Below are positions 42,900 through 57,024 of a stretch of DNA of 64,000 nt, piece after piece; position 1 is the stretch's first letter; every line of letters starts with the position of its first letter. A program made the position numbers and the translations under genes. The notes below the pieces were generated by a model. That model had not been told where the DNA came from. It saw only the letters and a program-made list of their open reading frames with translations, and searched no databases. Source of the DNA: JAXLYE01 sp046351595 (lineage in GTDB: Bacteria > Myxococcota_A > Polyangia > Palsa-1104 > JAEUJZ01); assembly GCA_046351595.1 (NCBI GenBank), contig JAXLYE010000004.1, positions 124,001 through 188,000 of the forward strand, given 5' to 3'.

Positions 42900-43694
42900 T
42901 CAGCCGCGCTCGGCGATCTCGTCGAAGTAGCGGACCGCGGCCGCCTCGGCCTCGATGTGGCGGATCAGCGCCGGGCCCGCGGCCTCGTCACGCAGCCGCC
43001 GGTACAGCGCGATGGCCGCGCGCGTGGCGGTGACGCACGAGCCCCGATCGTAGCTCGCGACGGTCTGCTTCATGTCGTCCAGGTGCTGCGGCGCCAGCCG
43101 CTCGAGCCGGCGCACGCCGCGCGGCAGCTGCCCGTGCTGCACCAGCGACAGCGGCCCGAGCACGACCTGGCGCAGGAAGCCGAGGAAGTCGATGACCTCG
43201 AACAGCTCGCCGCGCCCGAGCCGCAGCGCCGCGTAGTGGACCCAGACCCAGAAGCGGTCTTCGATCCACTGCAGCTCCGGCATCGGGTGCACCGGCCGCG
43301 TGTTCCGCACGACGCGGCTAAGCGCCGAGTCGCGCTCCCACAACACCACGGGATTTTCGATACGTTGCGCGAATTCATCGATAGAAACGAACTTCACGTC
43401 CACGTGCAGTAGCGGCCGGTCGTACAGGCAGATGAGCAGGCGCGGCTCGCCGACGTGCTCGCCGGTGAAGGCGACCAGCAGGTCGCCCAGGCCCTCGACG
43501 ATCGGGCGCCGATCGGCCGCGACCGACGCCGCGTCCGCGCTGCTTGAGACGACGATGAGATCGAGATCGGAGTACTGATCCATCGACCCCGAGATGAGCG
43601 AGCCGGCGCCGGCAACACCGACGAGCCGCGGGTCGGCCTGCAGCTTGGGCAGCGCGCTGTCCAGGAATCGCTGGTGATCCGGGGGCAGGTTCAT
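42900..43694 (-). CDS. Nucleotidyltransferase-domain protein (aminoglycoside-adenylyltransferase-like)
   Basis: The 264-residue protein has the Pol-beta-type nucleotidyltransferase core GAGSLISGSMDQYSDLDLIVV with the GS and DxD catalytic motif. The downstream helical part resembles AadS/streptomycin 6-adenylyltransferase-like and kanamycin nucleotidyltransferase families, but many such proteins have unknown substrates. Resistance is therefore only a possibility. AAAGGAG precedes the ATG at 43694. It lies 38 bases downstream of the crotonase gene on the same strand. Confidence 0.78.
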   Translation of the reverse strand: MNLPPDHQRFLDSALPKLQADPRLVGVAGAGSLISGSMDQYSDLDLIVVSSSADAASVAADRRPIVEGLGDLLVAFTGEHVGEPRLLICLYDRPLLHVDVKFVSIDEFAQRIENPVVLWERDSALSRVVRNTRPVHPMPELQWIEDRFWVWVHYAALRLGRGELFEVIDFLGFLRQVVLGPLSLVQHGQLPRGVRRLERLAPQHLDDMKQTVASYDRGSCVTATRAAIALYRRLRDEAAGPALIRHIEAEAAAVRYFDEIAERG

Positions 43695-43732
43695 GAGGGC
43701 TCCTTTCGACGAGTCGGCGAGTCGGACGGTCG

Positions 43733-44437
43733 TCACAGGCCGAGGAACTGGCGCAGCGCCGCGTCGTCCGCCTCGATGGCCTTGCGCAGCGCCTGCAGCG
43801 TGCCGGCGCGCGCGCGCCGCTTGGTCTCGAAGTGCGCCGGCATGTTGAGCTGGCTCAGCGTGGTCGCGGCCTTGTGCGCCGCGGCCAAGAGCTCGCCCGG
43901 CGGCACCACGTGATCGAGGAAGCCGGCGGCGACCGCCTGCTCAGGGTTATAGAGCTCGGCGGTGATCACCGCGCGCGTGAAGTGCGCGGGCACCAGGCGC
44001 TGGCGGCAGATCTCGATCGCGGCGAACGGCATCGGCAGCCCGATCGCGACCTCGTTCGCGCCGATCTTGAACGGCCCCGCCGCGCCCACGCGCACGTCCG
44101 CCGACAACAGCAGGAACGAGCCCATGGCCAGCGCGTGCCCGGTGCAGGCGATGACCACGGGCGTCGGGAACGACAGCAGCCGCTCGGCGAGCCGGAAGCC
44201 GCGCAGGAGCATCTCGAGCGCCGGGCTGCCGCCGGCCTGCAGCACCGGAAGATCGAAGCCGGCCGAGAAGCGCCCCTCGCGCCCGCACAGCAGCACCGTC
44301 GCCTGATCCGCGGCCGCCTGATCCAGCGCCTGCTCGAGCGCGGTCAGCGTGGACAGGGACAGGACGTTGACCTTGCCGTCGTCCAGGGTGATCGTGGCAA
44401 AAGAGCCGCTGCGCGCGTACGTTACAGCCTCGGGCAT
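43733..44437 (-). CDS. Crotonase/enoyl-CoA hydratase-isomerase family protein
   Basis: A 234-residue crotonase-fold protein, near the short end of the family. CoA and oxyanion-hole segments are visible: FSAGFDLPVLQAGG and ACTGHALAMGSFLLLSADVRVG. The position of the usual catalytic Glu is covered by GANEVAIGLP. The reaction cannot be named: the family includes hydratases, isomerases and hydrolases. AGGAG lies ahead of the ATG at 44437. Its neighbours give no pathway. Confidence 0.83.
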   Translation of the reverse strand: MPEAVTYARSGSFATITLDDGKVNVLSLSTLTALEQALDQAAADQATVLLCGREGRFSAGFDLPVLQAGGSPALEMLLRGFRLAERLLSFPTPVVIACTGHALAMGSFLLLSADVRVGAAGPFKIGANEVAIGLPMPFAAIEICRQRLVPAHFTRAVITAELYNPEQAVAAGFLDHVVPPGELLAAAHKAATTLSQLNMPAHFETKRRARAGTLQALRKAIEADDAALRQFLGL

Positions 44438-44587
44438 GGGCCTCTCCTCTTGAGAAGGTGGGGAAGATGGGGAACCGTTCGCGGTTGCCGAAAGGGATCG
44501 CGGCCGCGAGCTTACCCGAGCCGCCCCGGTAAGAGCAGCGCTTGTGCGGACGAGCGGCGCGGCGACGGGAGGCAGCAGCGGGGCGGG

Positions 44588-49711
<5,124 letters not shown>

Positions 49712-50389
49712 CCGTAGGTCCTATCCGGGGGTCGGGCGCGTCTGTACTGTCGGGAACCGGCCGAAGGATCATAGCCGGAATCGTCGGTATTTAGGGCGGG
49801 AACGTGCGCCCGGCACTGACGGCCGCCACACCGGCTGTCCGACAGGTCGGTGGGTGTTCGGCGCCGTCGCATAGGAGCGGCCATGTAAGGCGCTCCCGAG
49901 CGGGCTCGGCGCGGACTCGGCGCGGCCGGAGCTCCGCGGCGGCCGGTCGTCCAGGCGCCTGCCTGCGGCGGTGTGTGGAAGCCAGCACATATCGGAACGG
50001 ACCTTGGCGTGCCGAACGTAACGCAGCGCACAAAAGCGCCCGCATTCCGGACAGTAAGCGGTCTACCGCCGGGAGGGCGGATTGTTTTGCAATCTTCTCA
50101 TCAACTTTTTAACTAGACAGTTTGCTCTTCACATATAACTTAAATACTGTTCGACATCTGTGCGCCGGGGACCGCACGGATGAAAAAAGCAAGTCTTCCG
50201 CAACTTTTCGGCGAACGTTCGGATGACTTGCTTGATCGGCAATAACGCCAGGCGACCTATGCCCACAGTGGCGGCACAAGGTCGTACACGCAACATTACG
50301 GAGGCGATAGAAAAGCATAGAAACTCGATCAGCTGGGAAAAATATTTATTCGACGGAGCGACGTAGCTTTGTAGTTCTAAGGGGGGACT
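49712..50389. other. Intergenic region ahead of the terpenoid genes, AT-rich in its right half
   Basis: This is about 680 bases. The left half is GC-rich and lacks a supported gene. From about 50080 the base composition drops markedly, which fits either a promoter region or foreign DNA. A possible 47-codon frame is listed separately. Confidence 0.5.
50223..50366 (+). CDS. Possible 47-residue small protein
   Basis: The frame opens at the ATG at 50223 and ends 24 bases before the UbiA-family gene. Its last part, RTRNITEAIEKHRNSISWEK, looks like an amphipathic helix rather than random sequence, and codon use is less GC-biased than elsewhere. There is no ribosome site at 50223; a second Met at 50259 has AGGCGA. 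It has no homology that I recognise, and could equally be the remnant of a longer gene. Confidence 0.25.
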   Translation: MTCLIGNNARRPMPTVAAQGRTRNITEAIEKHRNSISWEKYLFDGAT

Positions 50390-51271
50390 ATGATGCAAAA
50401 TAAGACGCCGCTGCAGGCGCTCGCCTTTGAGCTCCGGTTAAGCTGGAGCTTCATCTGGCGGGATCTCTCTACGACCATGCTGCCGGCGCTGCTGTTCATG
50501 GCCGCGGCGCTGAAGACGCGAGCCGATCTGTCAGCGCCCGCACTGACCCTGGCGCTGCTCAAGTGGGCCCTGTACTTCTGGTTATACATCTACACATTCT
50601 GCCTGGCGGATCAGATCGCCGGTGTGGAAGAAGACCGCATCAACAAGCCCGATCGGCCCATCGCCTCCGGGCTCGTCACGCGGCCCGGCGCGGTCCGGCG
50701 CTGGTGCCTGTACTCGCTGATCTTTCTCGTCGCTGGGGCGCTGTTCGGGGTCGCGCACTGGGCGCTGTTGTGGCTGCTCGCTTCGGTCCTGCACAACTTC
50801 TGCGGCTGGGACAAGAACTGGTTCACGAAGAACAACGTAGTCATGCCGCTTGGATTCCTCGCAGAGGTCGGAGCGGCGTGGCAGCTGGTGGCGCCGCTTA
50901 GCCCGATAGCCTGGCGATGGCTGGTGGTCGGTGCGCTGGTCGTGTCAATGACCGCGGCGATCCAGGACTTCCGCGATGTGCGCGGCGACCGCCTGACCGG
51001 AAGGCGGACGCTGCCGATTGTCCTGGGTGATCACAGGGCGCGCCTGGTGATGTGCCTGAGCTTTGCCAGCATGTGCCTGCTGATGCATGTCGCGCTCTGG
51101 GGCGGGAGCGGGCTCAAGGGGATCCTGTGCGATCTGTGGTTCTGCGGTCTTGCGCTGTACATCTGCGGCCGGCTGCTTATCTATCGAACAGCCCGAGCAG
51201 ACGACACGACTTATATGGTTTATACCTATTGGTATTGCTCAATTCTCGCAAGCGCGGTGGTCATCATTTGA
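50390..51271 (+). CDS. UbiA-family membrane enzyme, candidate UbiA-type terpene cyclase
   Basis: A 293-residue integral membrane protein with about eight helices. Its first acidic motif is DQIAGVEEDRINKPDRPIAS (about 73-92) and its second DFRDVRGDR (about 193-201), which bind the diphosphate through Mg2+. The EDRINKP(D/W)RP form is the one I associate with EriG-like UbiA terpene cyclases rather than with quinone prenyltransferases, which have NDxxDxxxD. The next gene makes a C15-C20 diphosphate, and no other cyclase is near. The start at 50390 follows GGGGGGAC; the second ATG three bases on is equally possible. Function as a cyclase is inferred; a prenyl transfer to an acceptor is the alternative. 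Confidence 0.82.
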   Translation: MMQNKTPLQALAFELRLSWSFIWRDLSTTMLPALLFMAAALKTRADLSAPALTLALLKWALYFWLYIYTFCLADQIAGVEEDRINKPDRPIASGLVTRPGAVRRWCLYSLIFLVAGALFGVAHWALLWLLASVLHNFCGWDKNWFTKNNVVMPLGFLAEVGAAWQLVAPLSPIAWRWLVVGALVVSMTAAIQDFRDVRGDRLTGRRTLPIVLGDHRARLVMCLSFASMCLLMHVALWGGSGLKGILCDLWFCGLALYICGRLLIYRTARADDTTYMVYTYWYCSILASAVVII

Positions 51272-51314
51272 TTGAAAACGCCTTGACGTCATTGCCTGTT
51301 AAAAGGGGGGACTG

Positions 51315-52259
51315 ATGAGACAGCATACGGCCTTGCCCGGGACCCAGACCTTGTTCCCGCTGTTCGAGGAGCGCCTGCGCGCCTGCCTGCCCGAAGAGCA
51401 TGAGGCGCCGCACGTGCTGCACCGCGCCATGCGCTACGCCGTACTGTCGGGCGGAAAGCGGCTCCGGCCGCGCCTCCTGCTCGCGGTCGCCGAGGCCTGC
51501 GGCAAGCAGCCGCCCTGCGCGGCGACGCAGCAGCTCGCGCTCACCGCGGCGTGCGCCGTCGAGCTCGTGCACTGCGCGTCGCTGGTGCACGACGACCTGC
51601 CGAGCTTCGACAACGCCGCCACGAGGCGCGGCCTGCCGACGGTGCACGTCGCCTTCGGCGAGCCGCTGGCCATCCTCGTCGGCGACGCGCTGCTGACGCT
51701 GGCCTTCGAGGTGCTGGCCGAGGCCCCGGCCCGGCACGCAGCGCGGACCGTGCGCCTGATCCGGCAGCTGGCGCGGCAGACCGGCTCTGCAGAAGGAATC
51801 ACCGGCGGCCAGAGCCTGGAAGGGAGCCCGGCGGATCTGCGCCTGCTCGCCCCGGGCAGCGTCACGCGCTACCACGCGATGAAGACCGCGGCGCTGTTCC
51901 GGTTCGCGGCCGAGGCCGGAGCCACCGCCGCCGGTGTGGGCGATGCGCGTGCCTGGGCCGACTTTGGCACGAACCTGGGGCTCGCCTATCAGCTGGCGGA
52001 TGACCTGTACGACGCCTCGGGGGAGCCTTGTGAGGCCGGCTCCGGCAAGGCGGCAGGCCGCGACGCCGAGCTCGGGCGCCCCAACGCCGTGCGCGGCCTG
52101 GGGCTGGCCGAGACCCGCGCCAGCCTGCGCGCGCTGCTCGCGCGGGCGAACCAGCAGGTGCAGGCGCTGGCGCCCCACCCCGAGCGGCTGACCGCGCTGC
52201 TCGGCGACTTCACCACGATGTACCGCTCGGCGAAGGACGTCACGGCGCACGCGAGCTGA
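51315..52259 (+). CDS. Polyprenyl diphosphate synthase (FPP/GGPP type)
   Basis: A 314-residue trans-isoprenyl diphosphate synthase with all family parts: SGGKRLRPRL, first Asp-rich motif DDLPSFD (about 93-99) followed by RRGLPTVH, GGQSLE, and the second Asp-rich motif DDLYD (about 229-233). It condenses isopentenyl diphosphate units to a C15 or C20 chain. The first motif is of the bacterial type with two extra residues; chain length cannot be fixed from sequence alone. It follows the UbiA gene by 43 bases with GGGGGGAC as ribosome site, the same as used by the UbiA gene, so both are expressed together. Confidence 0.92.
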   Translation: MRQHTALPGTQTLFPLFEERLRACLPEEHEAPHVLHRAMRYAVLSGGKRLRPRLLLAVAEACGKQPPCAATQQLALTAACAVELVHCASLVHDDLPSFDNAATRRGLPTVHVAFGEPLAILVGDALLTLAFEVLAEAPARHAARTVRLIRQLARQTGSAEGITGGQSLEGSPADLRLLAPGSVTRYHAMKTAALFRFAAEAGATAAGVGDARAWADFGTNLGLAYQLADDLYDASGEPCEAGSGKAAGRDAELGRPNAVRGLGLAETRASLRALLARANQQVQALAPHPERLTALLGDFTTMYRSAKDVTAHAS

Positions 52260-52272
52260 CCGCGCCCGCGAT

Positions 52273-52300
52273 CGGACTCTGGAGCTCCGGCCGGAGTCCG
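52273..52300. terminator. Hairpin between convergent genes
   Basis: CGGACTC (52273-52279) pairs with GAGTCCG (52294-52300), enclosing a palindromic GGAGCTCC. There is no T-run, so intrinsic termination is only possible. It lies just past the diphosphate-synthase stop. Confidence 0.35.
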
Positions 52301-52308
52301 CTCTACAT

Positions 52309-52344
52309 ATCGATCCAGCGATCAATCCAGAGATCGATCCAATG
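52309..52344. repeat. 12-bp imperfect tandem repeat, three copies
   Basis: Units ATCGATCCAGCG, ATCAATCCAGAG and ATCGATCCAATG follow each other between the convergent diphosphate-synthase and P450 genes. No function can be assigned. Confidence 0.6.
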
Positions 52345-52455
52345 ATCCGTTCCCAGAGTCGAATTGGGAGTCGGCCAGGGAACATCCAGGAGCCCCGTCG
52401 GGCGCGCTGCAGCGACGGGCCAGCCAGCTGCCGACCGGCCCGCCGCCGGCATCGG

Positions 52456-53871
52456 TCAGCGCGGCTCGAGCCGCACCATCACCGGCACCCCGGGCTTCTG
52501 GATCATGCGCGGCAGCGGCTCGACCTCGTGCTGGCTCACCAGCTTGATGCGGTAGCGCTGCAGCAGCATGACCAGCACCAGCGTGGCCTCGATCAGCGCG
52601 AAGTTGTTGCCGATGCACTGGTGCGGGCCCATGCCGAAGGGAATGAACGCGGCGCGCGACCGCCCGGCCGACGCCTCGGTGGAGAAGCGCTCGGGACGGA
52701 ACTCGTCCGGATCCTCCCAGACCGTGGGGTTGTGGTGGATGGAGTCGATCAGGATGATGACCAGGGAGTCCGCCGGCACGCGGAAGCCGCCGATCTCCTC
52801 GTCGACCGTGCTCACCCGGTGGGTCATCCACGCCGTCGAGTGGAAGCGCAGGGTTTCCGAGATCACCATCTTTACGTAGGACAGACCCGCGGTGTCATCG
52901 AAGGTCGGGGTGCGCTTGCCCAGGGCCTGATCGATCTCCTCGAGCAGCTTGCGCTCGACCTCGGGGCGGCGGGCGATCTGGTACAGGCTCCAGATGATGG
53001 TGGTGGCGGTCGTCTCGTAGCCCGAAAGGATCAGCGTCACTGCCTCGTCACGGATCTGGCGATCGCTCATGCGCTCGCCGGTCTGCTCGTCGCGCGCGGC
53101 CAAAAGCTGCGCGAGCAGATCGCCCGAGCGCTCCTCGCCCGCACGCGGCTCGCGCGCCTCGCGGTGGCGCTTCTCGATGGTCCGGAATACCAGCCGATCG
53201 ACGAGCTCCAGCGCCTCGCTGGCGCGCTGCGTGCCGGGCAGCACGAACCACTTCGGCAGGATCGAGCCCCACGTGATGTAGTGCAGGCGGGTCATGAGGA
53301 CGTGCGAGGCGCGCCCGAGCTCCTCGCGCTCCTCGTCGCTCACCCCGGTGTCGAACAGGGTGCGCAGGAAGATGCGCATCGAGATGTAGATGATCTGCTC
53401 GGTGAGGTTGAACGGCTCGCCCGCGGCCAGCGCCGGCCAGCGCACGAGCTCCTCCTGGATCGCGGCGATCATGCGATCGCCCAGCGCGGCGAAGCGCGAG
53501 CGCGTAAACTGCGGCTGCATCAGGCGGCGCTGGCGCAGCCACAGCCCGCCCTCGGACGTCGCCAGGCCGACGCCGAAGATCGGCCGCGCCGCGGCCCACA
53601 GCTTGCCGCCCTTGCCGAAGTGCTCGTCGCGCTCGCGCAATACATACTCCGCGTGCTCCGGCTGGCCGAGCAGATACAGGGTGTCCACGCCCAGGTTCAG
53701 GCGGACGATGCCGCCGTAGGTCCGGGTCAGCTCCCGGCAGGTAAGGACCGGGTTGTATAAGAGGCGCGGCAGCAGGAGCAGCGTCTCGAGCGCGCCGGGA
53801 CCCGGCGGCCGGGCGGTGGCGCGCAGGCGGGGCTTGGTGCTGACCGATCGGTCTTGTTCCGCAGTCTTCAT
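52456..53871 (-). CDS. Cytochrome P450 monooxygenase
   Basis: A 471-residue P450. The I-helix motif SGYETTATT is at about 284-292, the K-helix ETLR at about 338-341, and the heme-ligand loop FIPFGMGPHQCIGNNFAL has Cys at about 416. No N-terminal membrane helix is obvious, though residues 28-40 are hydrophobic. It resembles class II-like bacterial CYP102/CYP110-type enzymes that oxidise fatty acids or terpenes. Its position opposite the UbiA/diphosphate-synthase pair suggests it oxidises their product. No ferredoxin or reductase gene is nearby. It follows the SnoaL-like gene by 42 bases and is probably in one transcript with it. Confidence 0.92.
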   Translation of the reverse strand: MKTAEQDRSVSTKPRLRATARPPGPGALETLLLLPRLLYNPVLTCRELTRTYGGIVRLNLGVDTLYLLGQPEHAEYVLRERDEHFGKGGKLWAAARPIFGVGLATSEGGLWLRQRRLMQPQFTRSRFAALGDRMIAAIQEELVRWPALAAGEPFNLTEQIIYISMRIFLRTLFDTGVSDEEREELGRASHVLMTRLHYITWGSILPKWFVLPGTQRASEALELVDRLVFRTIEKRHREAREPRAGEERSGDLLAQLLAARDEQTGERMSDRQIRDEAVTLILSGYETTATTIIWSLYQIARRPEVERKLLEEIDQALGKRTPTFDDTAGLSYVKMVISETLRFHSTAWMTHRVSTVDEEIGGFRVPADSLVIILIDSIHHNPTVWEDPDEFRPERFSTEASAGRSRAAFIPFGMGPHQCIGNNFALIEATLVLVMLLQRYRIKLVSQHEVEPLPRMIQKPGVPVMVRLEPR

Positions 53872-53913
53872 CTTGAGCGTCTCCTATCTGGCGCGTGTAT
53901 AGATGGAGGCGGC

Positions 53914-54504
53914 CTACGGCGCCGGGGCCAGCGGCGGCACGTCGAAGATCACGGTGATGGTGCGGAACTTCCAGCCGGTCGCGGTCTTCTCGTAGCGATC
54001 GCGGTAGCGCGCGAAGCTGGTGCTCACCTGCGTGCCGGGAGGGGTCTTGGAGACGCCGTGCGCGACCACGCGCCAGGCGCCCGAGGCGACGCTGCCGTTG
54101 ATGCGGAGGATGGGGTGGCTGGCGACGTGGAAGTTCCAGGCGCTGAGCGACGGGACCACGGTCTGGAAGAAGGTCTTGACCGCGGCCTTGCCGTTGAAGC
54201 GGCCGAGCGGTCCGTAGTCCAGGCAGATGTTGTCTGTGAAGAGCCTGAGCAGATCGTCGATCTTCGTCGGATCCGCGACGACCGCATCGATCGCATATCC
54301 GTACGCGGCCTTGAGCTCCTCGATGGCCGTGTAGTCCTCCAGGAGCTGCACGCGCTCGGCGAGTCCGCTCGGTGTGGCCGGTGTGATCGGAGCGTCCGGG
54401 CACGACGGACTGTCCGCGCGCGCCGAGGAAGCCAGGGCCATCACGGCCCCCACCGCCGCCGCCGAGATCCAGAGCAACCGGAAGAGGCCCAGACTCCTAG
54501 CCAT
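53914..54504 (-). CDS. SnoaL/NTF2-like protein with signal peptide
   Basis: A 196-residue protein: signal peptide of about 31 residues ending ASSARA, then a SnoaL-like NTF2 fold with IEELKAAYGYAIDA, DDLLRLFTDNICLDY, FFQTVVPSLSAWNFHV and RYRDRYEKTATGWKFRT. SnoaL-type proteins act as cyclases, dehydratases or isomerases in natural-product pathways, or are simple binding proteins. An exported form is unusual for a biosynthetic enzyme. AAAGGAG precedes the ATG at 54504. It is the first gene of the P450 unit, so a role with the terpenoid is suggested by position only. Confidence 0.82.
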   Translation of the reverse strand: MARSLGLFRLLWISAAAVGAVMALASSARADSPSCPDAPITPATPSGLAERVQLLEDYTAIEELKAAYGYAIDAVVADPTKIDDLLRLFTDNICLDYGPLGRFNGKAAVKTFFQTVVPSLSAWNFHVASHPILRINGSVASGAWRVVAHGVSKTPPGTQVSTSFARYRDRYEKTATGWKFRTITVIFDVPPLAPAP

Positions 54505-54958
54505 AGGCAGACTCCTTTGAACGAAGTATTCCTGCAAATTCCAGGACACGTCCCCCCGAGCGCGTCCCAGACAGCCCCTCCCCCCGAGAGGACCGCTGCA
54601 TGCAGAGCTAGGATAGGGCACCCCGACTCCGCAGCAATGATTATTTTTCCGTATCGCAAGGAGTGAATCTAAAAGGCGAACTCTCTGGTGGGACAGCCTC
54701 ATACTGTGCTCTGGATCCCGCCGGATCCGCTCCGACGGGAACGTCAGGTAGACCTGACCTGAAGGAAAGGATGCTTTACAGAGCGGAATCGCCTCGGTAC
54801 CGCGGGCGGACGCGGGCCGGCGCCTTCCGCGCAGCGCTTGCCGGGCAATTGTTGCGTGGCGGCGCGCAGCCGCTGCCTGCCCGACCCCGCGGTCGGCCGC
54901 CGCCGCGCGCCTCTGCGACGGGAAGCTCGCGGTCGCGCGGGCCGGCACGGTCGTTGCC
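54505..54958. other. Intergenic region between divergent genes
   Basis: These 454 bases hold the promoters of the SnoaL-P450 unit and of the cNMP-binding gene. The centre (about 54615-54700) is lower in G+C. No gene was seen. Confidence 0.5.
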
Positions 54959-56953
54959 ATGGGTCCAGGCATGAGCAACCTCCGCCTCCCCCGCGCCTCC
55001 GCCCGCACCCCGCGCCTCCAGATCCTGCCGTTCCGCGCCGGCCACCGCCCCGGCGACGCCGTCTACGGACCGGGCCACGGCTGCAGCGAGCATGTCGGCT
55101 ACGTCTTCAGCGCACCGGCCGATGACCACGCGGACGAGATCTGGATCCTGCTGCGGCTGCAGCGGCTCGCGGAGCTCGGCCCGCAGGCGGGCGCGCGCCT
55201 GGAGGTGCGGATGAGCGCGTGGCTGCTCGCGGACGGCGGCGCCGACGAGCGCCTGCTCCCGGGCTTCGCCGACGCCGTGGTCACGCCCCGCGCGCTCCGC
55301 CGCGGCGACGAGGCCGCCGAGGGTGCGCCGCGCCTGCGGCCGGCGCAGTGGAGCGAGCGCGGCGCCCTGGCGATCACGATCCCGGCGCAGGCCCTCTTGG
55401 CGGCCGCGGGCAGCGACGCCTTCTCGTTCGCGCACGCCTTCCACCGCCGCATCCGGATCGAGCTGACGCTCCATGTCGACGGCGCCGCCCGCGCCAGCGA
55501 TGCCACCGAGGTCGAGCTGTTCGATCAGAGCCGGCTCGGGTCGCTGTACCGCCGCCTGCTCGAGAGGCTCCTGCCGGCCGATGTCGCGGCCCAGTCACAG
55601 GCGTGCGGCACCGCGCTCGCCTGCGAGCACCACCCGTGGTTCCCGGTCCTGTCGATCGGCACCGAGAAGGCGCGCCTGTACCTGGAGGCGATTGCGCAGG
55701 ACCTGCGCGGCCAGCGGCGCCACCTGCCGGATCCGCGCTGGCTGCTGCGCGTCGGCCTGTACCTGGAGCTCCTGACCTGCCTGGGCATCTTCGAGGCGGT
55801 GGGCGATACGTACCCGGACCTGCTGTCGGCGGCGGAGCGGCAGGCGCTGCAGACCAGCCCGGCGCTGGCGGCGGTGCGGCAGCGCCTGGACGTCGAGGCG
55901 TGGCGCAAGGTCTGGGCGCTGCGCGGCGTGCGGACCGGCCGCACCGGCGGGCTCTCGCGCGGCCCGGTGAGCCTGCTCAACCTGCTGCGCAAGAAGAGCG
56001 CGACGCTCGCATTCCTGCACGCGCACCACGGCGATCTGCGCGGCGCGATCGAGCTGTCCGGTCAGAACCTCGGGGATGCGCAGGAAACCTGGCACCGCGT
56101 GCTGCGCGACGCCGAGCGCGCGGTCTTCCGGCAGCACGAGCGCGCCTTCCCGGAGCTCCTGCAGCTGCCGGCGAGCGTCCGGGCGTGGCTCCTGTGGCGG
56201 CAGGCCGGCGAGCTGCCGCTCGGGGGGCGCCGGGTGCGCGGGCTGTTCCCGGCGTGGCTGGCGCGCAAGCTCGGCGATCAGGACGGGCTGTTCGCGTCGG
56301 CCGCGCGGCAGTACCGCGACTCGATGAACGAGGTGGCGGAGTGGGCGCGCGACCGCGGCCTGCTCGACTACACCGGCCGCGAGTGCGTGCCGATCGAGGC
56401 CAGCCTGCTCGAGGCGCGGCTGGTGCAGGATGAGCAGCGCCTGCTGCAGCTGCAGCGGCGCGACGGCTACCTCGATGACGACCTGGGCGCCGCGGTGCCC
56501 AGCCTGGCCCGGTCGCCGCTGCTGGCGCGGTCCGGGGTGGCCCGGGCGCTCGCGCGCTCGCACGCGCTCGGCGAGCTGCCGCCGCGGGTCCTTGCGCTGC
56601 TGGCCCAGCGGGCGCGCCCGGTGTACTGCGGCCCGCTCGATCGGATCGTGCAGCAGGGGCAGCCGGGAGCGTCGCTGTTCGTGGTGGCGGAGGGGCACGT
56701 CGAGGTCCTCAGCCGCCGCGGCGGCGAGGACGCGCTGGTCTCGCGCCTGAGCCCGGGCGCGGTGTTCGGCGAGTACGCGCTGCTCACCGGCGCCGCGCGC
56801 TCGGCCACGGTGCGCGCCTGCGAGGAGTCCGTCGTGTACGAGCTGCGCCGCGAGGCGCTGGCGCCGCTGCTCGCCAGCAGCCCGCTGCTCGCCAGCGCGC
56901 TGGGTCGGCTGGTCGTCGCCCGCCAGCCCGCGACCGAGCGCGCGGCGGCCTGA
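54959..56953 (+). CDS. Large protein with C-terminal cyclic-nucleotide-binding domain
   Basis: A 664-residue protein. Residues about 545-650 form a cNMP-binding domain of the CRP type (RIVQQGQPGASLFVVAEGHV, LSPGAVFGEYALLTGAARSATV). The Arg-Ala-Thr/Ser of the phosphate-binding cassette is present as ARSATV. The first 540 residues are not recognised; they are mostly soluble, with LNLLRKKSATLAFLHAHHGD and a DWHxVLRDAER-like stretch. There is no helix-turn-helix at the C-terminus, so it is not a classical CRP. Start codons at 54959 and 54971 are both without good ribosome sites. It converges with a nucleotide-carrier-like gene. Confidence 0.75.
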   Translation: MGPGMSNLRLPRASARTPRLQILPFRAGHRPGDAVYGPGHGCSEHVGYVFSAPADDHADEIWILLRLQRLAELGPQAGARLEVRMSAWLLADGGADERLLPGFADAVVTPRALRRGDEAAEGAPRLRPAQWSERGALAITIPAQALLAAAGSDAFSFAHAFHRRIRIELTLHVDGAARASDATEVELFDQSRLGSLYRRLLERLLPADVAAQSQACGTALACEHHPWFPVLSIGTEKARLYLEAIAQDLRGQRRHLPDPRWLLRVGLYLELLTCLGIFEAVGDTYPDLLSAAERQALQTSPALAAVRQRLDVEAWRKVWALRGVRTGRTGGLSRGPVSLLNLLRKKSATLAFLHAHHGDLRGAIELSGQNLGDAQETWHRVLRDAERAVFRQHERAFPELLQLPASVRAWLLWRQAGELPLGGRRVRGLFPAWLARKLGDQDGLFASAARQYRDSMNEVAEWARDRGLLDYTGRECVPIEASLLEARLVQDEQRLLQLQRRDGYLDDDLGAAVPSLARSPLLARSGVARALARSHALGELPPRVLALLAQRARPVYCGPLDRIVQQGQPGASLFVVAEGHVEVLSRRGGEDALVSRLSPGAVFGEYALLTGAARSATVRACEESVVYELRREALAPLLASSPLLASALGRLVVARQPATERAAA

Positions 56954-57024
56954 CAGTCGCCGCCCGCGCTGACTCCGCGCGGCGCGCGTCTTGTCTCTCC
57001 GTCCCGTCGCGGCTCGTCGCCAGC

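Noticed and set aside
42828..42901. Inverted repeat GAGCCCGG/CCGGGCTC after the second kinase
   Set aside because: The arms are 58 bases apart and lack a T-run, so it is not a convincing terminator.
42900..43694. Calling the nucleotidyltransferase an antibiotic-resistance gene
   Set aside because: Only the core fold is clear; many proteins of this fold have other substrates.
50129..50398. An 89-codon minus-strand frame ahead of the UbiA gene
   Set aside because: It overlaps the start and ribosome site of the UbiA gene and has no recognisable feature.
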